From Nitrosomonas eutropha (GTDB lineage Bacteria; Pseudomonadota; Gammaproteobacteria; Burkholderiales; Nitrosomonadaceae), in the NCBI RefSeq assembly GCF_003201195.1, contig NZ_QICQ01000026.1:1-40504 (forward strand): DNA of 40,504 nucleotides. The letters are read 5' to 3'. Positions within the stretch are counted from its first letter, which is position 1. Every line of letters begins with the position of its first letter. Both the position numbers and the translations under genes were made by a program. Of the stretch, positions 30,594-39,653 are shown piece by piece. The notes beneath the pieces are model-generated. The model was not told where the DNA came from, did not search any database, and saw only the letters and a list, made by a program, of their open reading frames with translations.

Positions 30594-30965
30594 TTAATCT
30601 CTTTTGAAGAACTTAAGAAATCCGAGCATGGCTTCAAAGTGCAGCCGGAAATGATTCAATGTACGCGTATCTGTTACCTGTTTGATGCAACTGTTCAACC
30701 ACTCAACGAATTCCTGGGTGACCAGTTTGCGGCCCTGTGCATAGGCAGCCTTGGCATTAAGCATGTGGATAAACGCTTCATAATCCTTGAATTTTTGTTC
30801 ATCTGTTCCGATGCGTTCCTGCCAACCGACCAGTTCATCATAAAAGCGCCGGATTTGAGTTGATTTGTTTTTGCTTGTGTCCTTATTAAGCAACTCAGCA
30901 ATATCTTTTGCATCTTTCGAAAACAGGGTGGCAGGGGGCGGATTGGTTTTCAGATCAAGTGTCAT
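30594..30965 (-). CDS. csm2: Csm2, type III-A small subunit
   Basis: 123 aa, all-helical small subunit of the Csm complex. The pattern TSKNKSTQIRRFYDELVGWQERI, then MLNAKAAYAQGRKLVTQEFVEWLNSCI and FRLHFEAMLGFLKFFK is characteristic of Csm2. A good Shine-Dalgarno (GGAGA) precedes the ATG. 52 bp separate it from csm3 and about 80 bp from cas10, with a hairpin in the latter gap. Confidence 0.94.
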   Translation of the reverse strand: MTLDLKTNPPPATLFSKDAKDIAELLNKDTSKNKSTQIRRFYDELVGWQERIGTDEQKFKDYEAFIHMLNAKAAYAQGRKLVTQEFVEWLNSCIKQVTDTRTLNHFRLHFEAMLGFLKFFKRD

Positions 30966-31014
30966 TTTGTGATCTCCGTATGTTGTCGATAGTAGGTGTT
31001 GATAATAAATGGCT

Positions 31015-31046
31015 GCCCGGTTTGATTGCCGGGCGGCAAGCTTGTC
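31015..31046 (-). other. Hairpin and near-palindrome between cas10 and csm2
   Basis: A GC stem GCCCGG/CCGGGC (31015-31034) is followed by a one-mismatch copy (GGCAAGCTTGTC, 31035-31046) of the 12-bp palindrome found in cas promoters. On the minus strand it follows the cas10 stop directly. No strong T-run, so it might attenuate rather than terminate, lowering or stabilising the csm2-onward message. Confidence 0.4.
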
Positions 31047-31047
31047 G

Positions 31048-33630
31048 TCATTGTCGCTGGCGATACAGCAGCACCGAAACTGGCAAGCGGTAAGCGCCGC
31101 GATATTGTTTCAAGGCTTCGCCACATTCACGGGCAAGCGCTTTACCAGTCGCCTGTTGATGTTTCGGCAACCGGGCGCAACGGTACGCCAGGCGTGAACG
31201 CCACAGCGCATCTTCCGGACGGCGATTGGCTGTTTCTGGGCGATCACGTTCCGCCTGGTCAGATAACAACAGCAGGTTGTAGATAAAACCAGTGGATAAA
31301 TTGCCTGCTTCACTGATCAACTGCGCCAGCGCATCGCGACGTTCCTCCATGAGTGTTCGCCACTCAGTCCAGTTGACAGTGACATCCCACAGGCTGACGG
31401 CATTCTTTGCATCGTCATCGTGCCGCTTGGCGGCATGCAATCCGGCTTCGGCAGCAATGGCAAGCTGGCGCGCCGGTACTTTCGGCTGTGTCATGGCGGC
31501 ACCGAGCGAGAAGGTAATATCATCACGCACAACATAACGGGTAAAAGCCTTGCGCATGGCGCTCGCCAGCTCAAGCGTTGATTCCCAGGGGCCGATCAGA
31601 AAAAAATCATCTCCACCGGCAAATACGGTGTAAGTGTTGCGAAAGCGCCCATTTTCACCGTGGGCGCAGTACCACGGCAGCCACAAGGCAAAGAACGCAT
31701 TCACCTGACGAGATAATGCCGCCCAGCTGGCAAAAGTGGGTTCCTCCAACCCGTTCTGGAACAATGCACCCAGGTTGTCAATATCGCCCTTGAGCGTAAC
31801 CAGGGCAATTTCACCCAGCCATTTACCGTTTTCCTGCAACCGACGATTTTCGCAGGCGATATGGTGTAATGTCTTGATTGGGTGCTCACGATCAAATTCA
31901 GCCTCATCTTCCCAGCGACCGTACTTGTCAGATAGTTGCTGATCGAAGTTATCGAATATCGGCACATAACTGTTGACGAAGCGGCGGGCATAACCGTGAA
32001 AACACGAACCATCCGCTTCTGGCAGATCAAAATCCCAGGCGCGTACCAGTTCCCCTTGTTCGGCCAGTTTGCCGTGATGACCGGAAGCATCCGCTTCGTT
32101 GACAAACACCAGGCGGTAGCCGAAGTAATCCAGATCGAGTGGGTTTTTGAAGCTATCAGCTGTGTTCAATACCAGCAGTCGTGCATGTTTGGTGAGCGCT
32201 TCGCCAATGGCGATCTGGTCGCGTGACAACGCGCAGGAAGCTGGTTTTTCTCCCTTGGCGGCGCGATCAGCCGGGTATCGGCCATGATAGCCACAAGGGC
32301 CATCAGTAAAGGAAATTTCGCGCACCGCAGCAGTGTTGTCACACAGGTCAAAACGCCGATGTTTGGCAATATCGAGCTCGGTAAACAGCCGCTGCGTGAG
32401 CGCCTTGAATTGTTTGCTGACCAGATCATTACAACTGGCTGCTGTTTGAGCAATCCCCACACCAATCTCGCCATAGGTGTGCTGCAGGCACCATTGATCG
32501 AAACTGTGTCGACAGGTTTCCACCGCCTCGCGCGCCGATTGGGTATTAGGCGCGACGATGAGAAACTTGCCGGCAGCATTGATAATCTGGCTGGTCGATG
32601 GCAGTTGCAGGGTCTCCAGCAATTTGAGTGCCGCCATTTCAGCTAGCAGTGCCACCTGAAAGGAGCGCCCGCGCAACAGTTTGTGGGCGTGCTTTTGGGT
32701 TTGTGCGCCCTGCGCAAAGATGAAGTTCTGAATTCCGAAAAAATCCCCCTGGATCAACAGCAGCTTTTGTTCATCCCAGTCAGGGCGTTCCGGATTGCTC
32801 AATTTTGCCAGTGCATCGGCACCGGTATTACCGGTTTCCTCGTGCCAGCGCCACAGGGCGGCTGCCAGTGCAGCCACTGCCTTGCTGTGGTCGTAGAGAG
32901 AAACATCTGGTACCACCCCTCGGTTGGTCGCTGAAGGGATGGCCTGTGTGTATGCCAGCCAGGCGGAATCAAAATGATCCAGCCACAGTGGCCAGTTGTT
33001 GCGGTGCGATTGTGGAATGGATGCCAGCGCTTGCATGAATTGCTCCCACAATGCAGCATACTCAGTCTGTGCTGATTTATCTCCGTCCGGCTCAACAGCC
33101 GCACGTTTGTCAGGAAAAATGGCCTCCGGCCCGAGCGCCCGCAGGGGATAGGCATACGCAAACTGGCCGGCAGGGGCCTGTGGATTGGTTCTGATCTGTT
33201 CGAACAAGCTCATCATCCGTGCCTGAAAACGGTTTTTATGCTGCGGCGTTTCCCCTTCGGCATCGGCATTGTATTCGTCAAATTTTTTGCGTTCGAAGCC
33301 TGAAGCAGCCCGATCAGCAGTAGCAATGATCCACTGCAGCAGTGTTCCCGGTTTGTGGTGCGCAGCCGCAGCATTGGCCATGCTGTCGGTAATATCGACA
33401 CCGCTGGTACGGCCAGAGAAAGGAGAGACATCACCGCGCAGAAGATCTGGAGCAAACTTTTCCACGACATCCCACATCCCCCCGGTATGGGCAGCATGCG
33501 AATATTTATAGAGCGTGGTTAGTGCAGCGAGATCACCGTTAACCGGCTGACCGGTTCTTTCGTGAAACTTGCCAAGATCATGTAACAAGGCAGAAAAGGC
33601 TACGCGACAGGATGAATGTAGAAGTGACAT
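31048..33630 (-). CDS. cas10: Cas10/Csm1, type III-A signature subunit
   Basis: About 860 aa from the ATG at 33630 (MSLLHSSCRVAFSALLHDLGK). This start is supported because the 25 nt before it match those before the neighbouring unknown gene's ATG. The HD nuclease domain starts at H17-D18 (SALLHDLGKFHERTG), followed by KYSHAAHTGG. The palm polymerase motif FAGGDDFFLIG is at residues 672-675, so cyclic oligoadenylate synthesis should be intact. The N-terminal HD motif is also complete, so target-activated DNase is likely. It is the largest subunit of the Csm effector. Confidence 0.96.
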   Translation of the reverse strand: MSLLHSSCRVAFSALLHDLGKFHERTGQPVNGDLAALTTLYKYSHAAHTGGMWDVVEKFAPDLLRGDVSPFSGRTSGVDITDSMANAAAAHHKPGTLLQWIIATADRAASGFERKKFDEYNADAEGETPQHKNRFQARMMSLFEQIRTNPQAPAGQFAYAYPLRALGPEAIFPDKRAAVEPDGDKSAQTEYAALWEQFMQALASIPQSHRNNWPLWLDHFDSAWLAYTQAIPSATNRGVVPDVSLYDHSKAVAALAAALWRWHEETGNTGADALAKLSNPERPDWDEQKLLLIQGDFFGIQNFIFAQGAQTQKHAHKLLRGRSFQVALLAEMAALKLLETLQLPSTSQIINAAGKFLIVAPNTQSAREAVETCRHSFDQWCLQHTYGEIGVGIAQTAASCNDLVSKQFKALTQRLFTELDIAKHRRFDLCDNTAAVREISFTDGPCGYHGRYPADRAAKGEKPASCALSRDQIAIGEALTKHARLLVLNTADSFKNPLDLDYFGYRLVFVNEADASGHHGKLAEQGELVRAWDFDLPEADGSCFHGYARRFVNSYVPIFDNFDQQLSDKYGRWEDEAEFDREHPIKTLHHIACENRRLQENGKWLGEIALVTLKGDIDNLGALFQNGLEEPTFASWAALSRQVNAFFALWLPWYCAHGENGRFRNTYTVFAGGDDFFLIGPWESTLELASAMRKAFTRYVVRDDITFSLGAAMTQPKVPARQLAIAAEAGLHAAKRHDDDAKNAVSLWDVTVNWTEWRTLMEERRDALAQLISEAGNLSTGFIYNLLLLSDQAERDRPETANRRPEDALWRSRLAYRCARLPKHQQATGKALARECGEALKQYRGAYRLPVSVLLYRQRQ

Positions 33631-33830
33631 ATAAAAATTATTCCGGTAAACAAGACGATTGCGCATTGTGTATCGTCCATTGACTGACAAGTGCGGGGGC
33701 AAGCTTGCCAAGCAGGATAAACATGCTATCCCTGACAACCTGCATCCGCTGACTGGAACAGGAATAGATGATTCCACCCTGACCGGCCGTTTAATCACAC
33801 GAATACCGGCGAAAGATGGCAGTACTTCTG
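33628..33830 (-). promoter_or_regulatory. cas10 upstream region, duplicate of the region at 34819-35020
   Basis: The cas10 5' region shares in order several blocks with the sequence upstream of the unknown 310-aa gene. These are the ATG-proximal ATAAAAATTAYTCCGGTAA (plus-strand reading), TGCATTGTGTAT-like sequence, the palindrome GGCAAGCTTGCC (33698-33709), GACCGGYC, TCACRCGAATA, and ATGGCAGTACTT-like sequence. On the minus strand GGAA lies about 10 nt before the ATG as a Shine-Dalgarno candidate. It probably holds the cas10 promoter and regulatory site. Confidence 0.7.
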
Positions 33831-33888
33831 CGAAATGAAATAACAAAAGGGTGGAAAAATACTGTTTACAGGCAGTAAATGAACATTT

Positions 33889-34821
33889 TCAGGCTATTTC
33901 TGCCTTGATTGGCGGAAGACCATCGTCTGCGTTTTTCAGAGAGAATCTCTGGATTGCTTCTCGCTCACCCCAACATTTCCGGCAGGGTTCGAGCCCACTG
34001 GCCTGCAGTAAATGAATGGGAAGCACATGGTTGACTACGCGCATCTGCTTCCGGTACAGCTCAAACAGCAGGTTGATCAACTGCCGTTTCAACGTGAAAA
34101 ACTGTTCCACAATCGCTCTCCTTTTAGGATCAGCTGTGCAGGCAAGTGCTTTTTGAATGTGTGGAGCGTGGCGAACTCTTTTGATGACTGCGCCATCATC
34201 TCCATTTTGCATATCGAGAGATACGTCAACAGTTTTACGAATCTGCTGTTGCAGCTCTGCGATCGTCATTGCCGATACGCCCTGAACTCCGCTGTTTTCA
34301 TAGCATACCGATTGAGGGTTAATTTGAATGTGGAACTTGGCACCCACGCGCGCCCAGAAGACATCATCCGGCCTTCCCTTAAGCTCTTTCTTGGTTTGCT
34401 CGCAAAACGCCTGAAATTTTCTAACTTCCTGCGCACCACGCGCGCTAATTTGTGGTGGAACGAGATAATTGGTGAAATCCACAGTGAGATAGTGGCACTC
34501 GTTGGTTTTATGGAATTTTGGCATGCCTACACTAAAAACATACTTAGGCGAGAATGTTTGTTTTTTGATACGCAAGGACTGATACTTCCCCTCTAGCATC
34601 AATTTTTGTACATACAACCGCTCTGCTTCGGGTTGATTCAGGATTGAAGCCAGGCTTTCTTCGTAAATAAAATCAAAAATCCAGTCTATGGATACCCTGC
34701 CTTCTGGTTGCAACCATCCGCCAGAGAGCTTGGTGTAGGTACTCTTGGTTACATACGCCATATCCTTCGCTGCTTTTTCAGTAATCTGATTAACGCGACA
34801 AGTTGGTGCCAGCTCGAACAT
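33889..34821 (-). CDS. Unknown 310-aa protein, candidate type III accessory gene
   Basis: Not recognised. Starts MFELAPTCRV. It has a helical N-terminal part, a central segment KYVFSVGMPKFHKTNECHYL-TVDFTNYLVPP, and a C-terminal CXXC (C280-C283 in EPCRKCWGE). H104, C109, C280 and C283 could form a metal site; other cysteines are C140, C173 and C228. No RxxxxH, CARF, HD or transmembrane pattern was seen. It lies on the cas strand as the first gene of the island, 258 bp ahead of cas10, and its upstream region is a diverged duplicate of that of cas10. A zinc-binding, DNA- or RNA-related protein is possible, but this is a guess. Confidence 0.8.
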   Translation of the reverse strand: MFELAPTCRVNQITEKAAKDMAYVTKSTYTKLSGGWLQPEGRVSIDWIFDFIYEESLASILNQPEAERLYVQKLMLEGKYQSLRIKKQTFSPKYVFSVGMPKFHKTNECHYLTVDFTNYLVPPQISARGAQEVRKFQAFCEQTKKELKGRPDDVFWARVGAKFHIQINPQSVCYENSGVQGVSAMTIAELQQQIRKTVDVSLDMQNGDDGAVIKRVRHAPHIQKALACTADPKRRAIVEQFFTLKRQLINLLFELYRKQMRVVNHVLPIHLLQASGLEPCRKCWGEREAIQRFSLKNADDGLPPIKAEIA

Positions 34822-35020
34822 ATAAAAATTACTCCGGTAAGCAGAACGGAGTGCATTGTGTATTAGCTGCTGGCCGACAAGCTGACGGCAAGCTTGCCGG
34901 TCAGAGTACGTGTTGCCTTGATCAGAATGGAGATATACGATTTCATTTCGGTCGAAGACCGGTCACGCGAATATGGATGAAAAATGGCAATACTTTTACA
35001 AACTGAAAGGACAGAAAAAG
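34819..35020 (-). promoter_or_regulatory. Upstream region of the unknown gene, duplicate of the cas10 region
   Basis: Aligned blocks with 33628-33830 include the ATG-proximal ~28 nt, the 12-bp palindrome at 34887-34898 (66 nt before the ATG, 68 nt in cas10), the GACCGGTC block and AATGGCAATACTT. In this copy the palindrome is extended by CTGAC/GTCAG arms, giving a longer hairpin. The rest, to the leader near 35150, holds no gene I can support. Confidence 0.7.
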
Positions 35021-35149
35021 CAGTAATATCTGCCTGTTCCCTTGGAAATTGCTGGTTGTTGGTGGCTGAAAACACTGCAGATGACAGATTGTGGCCCAGG
35101 GAAAAATAGCCACCAGCTGCCTGGTAAAATGAAGCGTTTTTGAAAGAAA

Positions 35150-35244
35150 TTATTGTTTGGAGGAGACATCTTGCTGCATCCCGCTATTTTTCCTCTTTGC
35201 CCCGTGCAGTGGATTGATTATAAAGAGAAAAATGACAGCAATCA
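35150..35244 (+). promoter_or_regulatory. CRISPR array 2 leader
   Basis: GGAGACATCTTGC, TTTTTCCTCTTTG, ATTGATTATAAAGAG and AAAAATGACAGCA are shared with the array 1 leader in the same order, ending directly at the first repeat. This fixes transcription of array 2 on the plus strand, away from the cas genes. Confidence 0.88.
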
Positions 35245-36056
35245 GAAACACCCATGCCCTGATTTCAAAGGGATTGAGACCTAAATGTAGGGCTAATATG
35301 AGAACAGCAGCAGCGAAACACCCATGCCCTGATTTCAAAGGGATTGAGACGTCACGAGATTTGACGTACTTTTCACCTATCTCGTAGAAACACCCATGCC
35401 CTGATTTCAAAGGGATTGAGACAGTCCTAGTTTCTTTACTTTGTTATTTATCGCATCGAAACACCCATGCCCTGATTTCAAAGGGATTGAGACCACCTAC
35501 AAATGCGTCATTCAAACATTCATATTTAGAAACACCCATGCCCTGATTTCAAAGGGATTGAGACCCAATACCATTCTGATGCCGGCGCTCATATTCGAAA
35601 CACCCATGCCCTGATTTCAAAGGGATTGAGACACAAGAAAAAAGAAGTGTTCAACATTAGAGATATTGAAACACCCATGCCCTGATTTCAAAGGGATTGA
35701 GACGTTCACATCCAAACACTAATGCATTTGGATGAGACGAAACACCCATGCCCTGATTTCAAAGGGATTGAGACCGGATAGACTTCGACGAGCAAACACC
35801 TTTCCATTGAAACACCCATGCCCTGATTTCAAAGGGATTGAGACGTCGCTGGCCTGTATGGGGTCGATCCGGTTATTTCGAAACACCCATGCCCTGATTT
35901 CAAAGGGATTGAGACCGGATAGACTTCGACGAGCAAACACCTTTCCATTGAAACACCCATGCCCTGATTTCAAAGGGATTGAGACCTAAGGTGATTTCCT
36001 CACCCATATCATCTTCCATAGAAACACCCATGCCCTGATTTCAAAGGGATTGAGTC
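35245..36056 (+). CRISPR. CRISPR array 2: 12 repeats, 11 spacers
   Basis: The 36-bp repeat begins GAAACACCC and ends GGGATTGAGAC, the reverse complement of the array 1 repeat. Copies start at 35245, 35315, 35387, 35458, 35529, 35597, 35668, 35739, 35809, 35880, 35950 and 36021. Spacers are 32-36 bp. The last copy ends GAGTC, a degenerate trailer-end repeat. The spacer at 35775-35808 is identical to that at 35916-35949. The 3' end ATTGAGAC is the expected crRNA 5' handle. Repeats inside contain a short CCCT...AGGG stem for Cas6. Confidence 0.98.
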
Positions 36057-36079
36057 GAGTTGGTATGTAATTTCCCTGC

Positions 36080-36185
36080 CATCACGAGGGACGCAGTGAT
36101 GTGGTAATCCAGTGTTGTCGTTACCACTTCGCTGGATTGCTTCACCCCTTGGATGTTCGCAAAGACGGCAAAGTCAGCTCACAAG
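36080..36185. repeat. Degenerate dispersed repeat beyond array 2
   Basis: The stretch GGGACGCAGTGATGTGG...CGCTGGATTGCTTCACC...TTCGCAAAGACGG resembles those at 19640-19710 and 24440-24490 and lies at the outer (trailer) side of array 2, as the first does for array 1. No gene lies in 36057-36195. Confidence 0.4.
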
Positions 36186-36195
36186 CAGCGGCTCC

Positions 36196-37530
36196 TTAAT
36201 GGCGCACCTTGCTTGTATAGCATGCCTGCACCAGCCTGGTGCGTCCGGCACCCCAGCCACTGATGGCTGCTCCCAGACACAGAGCGGTAAATAACCAGCC
36301 GCTGGCGGCATACCCGCCAGTGAGACTGTGCAGCATGCCAATCAGCAAGGGGCCCAGTGCCGCCAGCGTATAACCAACACTCTGCGCCATACTGGATAAG
36401 TGTGTTGCGATGTGAGCGTCGGGAGAACGCAGGACGATTATGGTCAGTGCGAGTGCAAACAAGCCACCCTGCCCGATTCCTTGCAAAATGCCGAATTCCC
36501 AGACTAATTCAATTGGGCCGAACAACATTCCCAGAAAGCCGATTGCAGCAGTGAGCGCCATTGCTGCATTGATTAGGCTCTGGTTCTTGCAGCGTACTGC
36601 CAGAGAGGGCAGGACAAAACAGGCGATCAGTTGCACTACGATAGAAATGGACAGTATCCATCCGGCTTGTACGCCATCTAAACCCCGATCATGCAAAATA
36701 GGGACAATCCAGCCGAATATACTGTAACCCAGTGCAGACTGTAATCCCATGAAAAACGTTACCTGCCAGGCGAGTGAGTCTCGCCATAAACTGACTGTCT
36801 GAAGTTGTCTGTTTTGTGGAGCCGAATCTGGCACAACAGCATACGGCAACCATAGCAGCATCACTATTCCTGCGGGTAGCGCCCAGAGTGCCAGTCCGGT
36901 TGCCCAGGTTGTTTCCAGCGATTGGGTGAGTGGTAAAGTGCCGGCTGCTGCAACGGCAGCACCCGCGCACAGTGCCATGGTATACGATCCGGTCATTAAT
37001 GCAGGGGATTGAGGAAACTCCTTTTTGACCATGGCAGGCAATAGTACATTGCCGATTGCAATAGCCATGCCTGCCATGGCTGACCCGAGAAACAGGGGCA
37101 AGATATTTCCCCATCCACGCATGGCTGTACCTGCAGTCAACAGTACCATGACGACCAAAAGGGTTCGTTTGTTTCCTATTCGTTGCGACAGCCAGGGTGC
37201 CAGTGGTGCAAAAATACCGAGACACAACACTGGTAAGGTTGTCAGGTAGCCAGCCTGTGCAGAGGTGAGTACTTGCTGCTGCAACATATCGGGTAGCAGG
37301 ACAGAAAGACTGGCAAACAGGGGGCGTAAATTGAAAGCAATCAGTATCAATCCAAACCCAAGCATCAATCGTCCCATTACCTCATAAAGCAAGGATGCAT
37401 GTGAGCTTACAGGTTGATCAGACACTGTGAAAATTTCTGGATGAAGCGAATCTTGTGCGGTGGCATCGCGAGTAATGCCTGGTTCGCTTTGCCCTGTGGA
37501 TCGAGATCGCCGCTTGCATTTAATGGGCAT
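36196..37530 (-). CDS. MFS transporter, CynX/NimT (cyanate transporter) type
   Basis: Up to 444 aa with about 12 hydrophobic segments. RLMLGFGLILIAFNLRPLFASLSVLLPDM at the start of the membrane part is the hallmark of the CynX family (a conserved RP/LRP in the first helix). LGIFAPLAPWLSQRIGNKRTLLV carries the MFS loop 2-3 motif. The substrate could be cyanate, a nitroimidazole-type drug or another small organic; no cyanase gene is nearby. The first ~50 residues are polar and atypical, so the ATG at 37377 (MGRLMLGFG) is the more likely start. Confidence 0.8.
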   Translation of the reverse strand: MPIKCKRRSRSTGQSEPGITRDATAQDSLHPEIFTVSDQPVSSHASLLYEVMGRLMLGFGLILIAFNLRPLFASLSVLLPDMLQQQVLTSAQAGYLTTLPVLCLGIFAPLAPWLSQRIGNKRTLLVVMVLLTAGTAMRGWGNILPLFLGSAMAGMAIAIGNVLLPAMVKKEFPQSPALMTGSYTMALCAGAAVAAAGTLPLTQSLETTWATGLALWALPAGIVMLLWLPYAVVPDSAPQNRQLQTVSLWRDSLAWQVTFFMGLQSALGYSIFGWIVPILHDRGLDGVQAGWILSISIVVQLIACFVLPSLAVRCKNQSLINAAMALTAAIGFLGMLFGPIELVWEFGILQGIGQGGLFALALTIIVLRSPDAHIATHLSSMAQSVGYTLAALGPLLIGMLHSLTGGYAASGWLFTALCLGAAISGWGAGRTRLVQACYTSKVRH

Positions 37531-37627
37531 CTAAAGGAGCGTACGCATACAAAGTTTGGGATGAAAACAGGATCGGGATATGTGTCTGATACGTCTGGTC
37601 TTGATACCTGACTTGGTGCTTTTTGGT

Positions 37628-38569
37628 CTAAATGGCTTGCAGTGCCACACGCGCGGCCGCGAGATCCCAGGCGCCAGTGCCAACGCTTTTGAAAACCCTG
37701 GGGCGGGATTCGTCGAGCTGGTTTTGAAGGGCGTGAGCCAGCGAGCGCACGCAAGACCAGTCAACATCAGCCTGAATGAGATCGCCAGCCTCATGACGCG
37801 CACTGACCAGATCATCAACGAAGATAGCGCTACTATTAAGTGTGACCTTGCCAAGTTCGGCCATCTCCGGCGTGAAAGCACCTACGCCGACCACCAGGCG
37901 ATCGCGTAAGGCAGTTTCGTTATAGACAGCTTGTGTGCTTGTCGTGACAGTAATGACGACATTTACATTATCGGAAATCAACTGCTCTGCGGGAACAAGC
38001 TTGCCATGGAGGGACTGATACTGGTCACAGAAAGCTGCCGAAGCAGTTTCACTGCGTCCACGTACCCATATTTTTGATTGTGGATACAATGCGTAGAGCG
38101 CCTGAACGTGGTGGCGCGCTTGTACACCTGTTCCAATCAGCAGGATTTCATGAGGCGCTTGCTTCAGGAAGGTACGGATTGCAAGCATCGTGACAGCGGC
38201 CGTTCTCCGTCCAGTCACCTCCGGGCCGTCAAGCAGGCAGATGGGTTTGCCGGTTTCCGTGTCGCACACAGTTACCGTGCCGTGGATGGTGGGCAGTTGC
38301 CGCTCCTTGTTTGCGGGTTGTACAGTCACGAGTTTGTGAATCCCGATATCATGCGCGGTGGCCGGCATGCTCAGCATTACGCCACCAATCCCAAAGGGTA
38401 CAACCATGCGTTCCGGGCTCTGAATCTGGCCGGCATCGTACTCTAGGGCGGCGGTGGCAATGGCATCCACCAGTTTGCTGAAATCCAGGGATTTGGCTGT
38501 GCGCTCCCTGGACAATACAATAAGTTCTTCTGTAGCGGGGAATGTGGAGACAATGCTGGGAGGGTTCAT
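37628..38569 (-). CDS. Ornithine cyclodeaminase/Δ1-pyrroline-2-carboxylate reductase family protein
   Basis: 313 aa. The Rossmann segment EILLIGTGVQARHHVQALYAL binds NAD(P). GGVMLSMPATAHDIGIHKLVTV and CLLDGPEVTGRRTAAVTMLAIR match the mu-crystallin/ornithine cyclodeaminase family. VGVGAFTPEMAEL and the C-terminal VFKSVGTGAWDLAAARVAL are also typical. The overall pattern favours the branch annotated as Δ1-pyrroline-2-carboxylate (or piperideine-2-carboxylate) reductases in proline/lysine breakdown. AGGGA lies 7 nt before the ATG. It is on the same strand as the MFS gene, about 97 bp apart, so they may be co-transcribed. Confidence 0.85.
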   Translation of the reverse strand: MNPPSIVSTFPATEELIVLSRERTAKSLDFSKLVDAIATAALEYDAGQIQSPERMVVPFGIGGVMLSMPATAHDIGIHKLVTVQPANKERQLPTIHGTVTVCDTETGKPICLLDGPEVTGRRTAAVTMLAIRTFLKQAPHEILLIGTGVQARHHVQALYALYPQSKIWVRGRSETASAAFCDQYQSLHGKLVPAEQLISDNVNVVITVTTSTQAVYNETALRDRLVVGVGAFTPEMAELGKVTLNSSAIFVDDLVSARHEAGDLIQADVDWSCVRSLAHALQNQLDESRPRVFKSVGTGAWDLAAARVALQAI

Positions 38570-38821
38570 GGTTTTTCCCTGAGATTAGAGTTTTTCGTGC
38601 TGAAGCAGGTAATTGGCAGGCTGGGTCAACTTACGATCAGAAAAATACTGCAGCAGATAAATTATCTCCGATAATCAGAGTTGTGTTGGCTTCACAGGCC
38701 AGTAATGTTCGTAAGAGGTTGTCACTTGTCCAGTGCCGTAGCAATAAAAAATACCTGTACTACCCATTTTAGTGGGTAATAAGCCAGTAAGTAGCATATT
38801 CGTATCGCTGATATAAAAGGA

Positions 38822-39080
38822 TGTTGTTGGCGGTTGCGCTGAGCACTTCGTGCTGGCACTCGGATTTGGCCGGCGCACCGAGGGGGCCGCGCTGCGCGTT
38901 TGCTCAAGCGGGTGTTCAATATTGATTGAGGATTGCCCGCATTGCGGGGGGACCCTGAAAATCATCGCCGCCATCCTGGAATCTGGCGCAATCACTAAAA
39001 TTCTTGACTATCCTGGCTTGTCCCCCCGAGCGCCGCCTAGAGTACCTGCGCAGATCTTTAATCCGTTCGAGCCAACCTGA
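38822..39080 (+). pseudogene. IS91-like transposase C-terminal fragment
   Basis: LLKRVFNID, then after a one-base shift IEDCPHCGGTLKIIAAILESGAITKIL, is the C-terminal zinc-finger end of IS91-family transposases; it then runs on to PPRVPAQIFNPFEPT. Frameshifted near 38928 and lacking the upstream catalytic part. A remnant of an old insertion. The 250 bp before it (38570-38821) contains only a small hairpin, TACCCA/TGGGTA near 38761-38778. Confidence 0.75.
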
Positions 39081-39351
39081 TCCTGTGCTCGTTCCTATCA
39101 GTTCTCTTCATCACTGGGCTGACCTTGACCTTTGGGTGTCTTTCACGCAGATAGCGAAAAAGAGCCTCAAACCAACACTTTTTGCTGCTGATCAACAATA
39201 AATTTAAGAATTTCGGGTGGCTTCCCGGTCAGGTTGACGACCAAACTGTTTCCCAGTACATTCGGTTTTTATGAAAAAGGGCGTTTGTTTTTCCCATACC
39301 CTTAACGCTGTCATCCGGTTCGGTTAGTCTTACCGACTATCGAATGTCCTT
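39081..39351. other. Non-coding debris between IS fragment and GNAT fragment
   Basis: No supportable gene. Only short broken frames occur, consistent with decayed insertion-element sequence. Confidence 0.4.
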
Positions 39352-39620
39352 TTGAGGCGGCTGCCGCGATACCCTGTGGTTCCCATCGTGATGATGGGCC
39401 GATTAGCGGTTGACCAATTCTATCAAGGCATCGGGCTTGCGCGATCTCTTTTGGCCGACGCAGTTTACAAGGTTCGGCAACTCGATATCAGTGTGTTTGC
39501 ATTGGCTGTAGTTGCAAAGGATGACGAGTTCGATGCGTCTACCGGCACCATGGCTTTGTGAAGCTGGAAAGCAGGGATGGCAACAACCGAACGCTTGTGC
39601 TCCCCTTCGCTGACACGTAA
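39352..39620 (+). pseudogene. Frameshifted GNAT (TacT-like) acetyltransferase fragment
   Basis: LPRYPVVPIVMMGRLAVDQFYQGIGLARSLLADAV is the acetyl-CoA-binding core of the toxin-like GNAT group (RLAVD...GxGL...LL). A base missing near 39538 shifts frame; the frame then reads FYRHHGFVKLESRDGNNRTL-VLPFADT. The N-terminal ~80 residues are missing and no antitoxin gene is seen, so it is a remnant of a toxin-antitoxin-type pair. Confidence 0.78.
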
Positions 39621-39653
39621 TCCCCCGAAAACTGCTGCAACGATTCTATTAGA

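Noticed and set aside
27254..33630. Classification as type III-B (Cmr)
   Set aside because: The small subunit, backbone and RAMP order match Csm2-Csm3-Csm4-Csm5; no Cmr1, Cmr5 or Cmr6 is present.
33631..33846. 72-residue N-terminal extension of the cas10 open frame
   Set aside because: It lies in the duplicated regulatory region, reads no Cas10 sequence, and the ATG at 33630 is supported by the matching start context of the neighbouring gene.
37996..38007. Near copy of the cas palindrome (AACAAGCTTGCC-like)
   Set aside because: It has two mismatches and lies inside the coding region of the cyclodeaminase-family gene, so it is not counted with the promoter copies.
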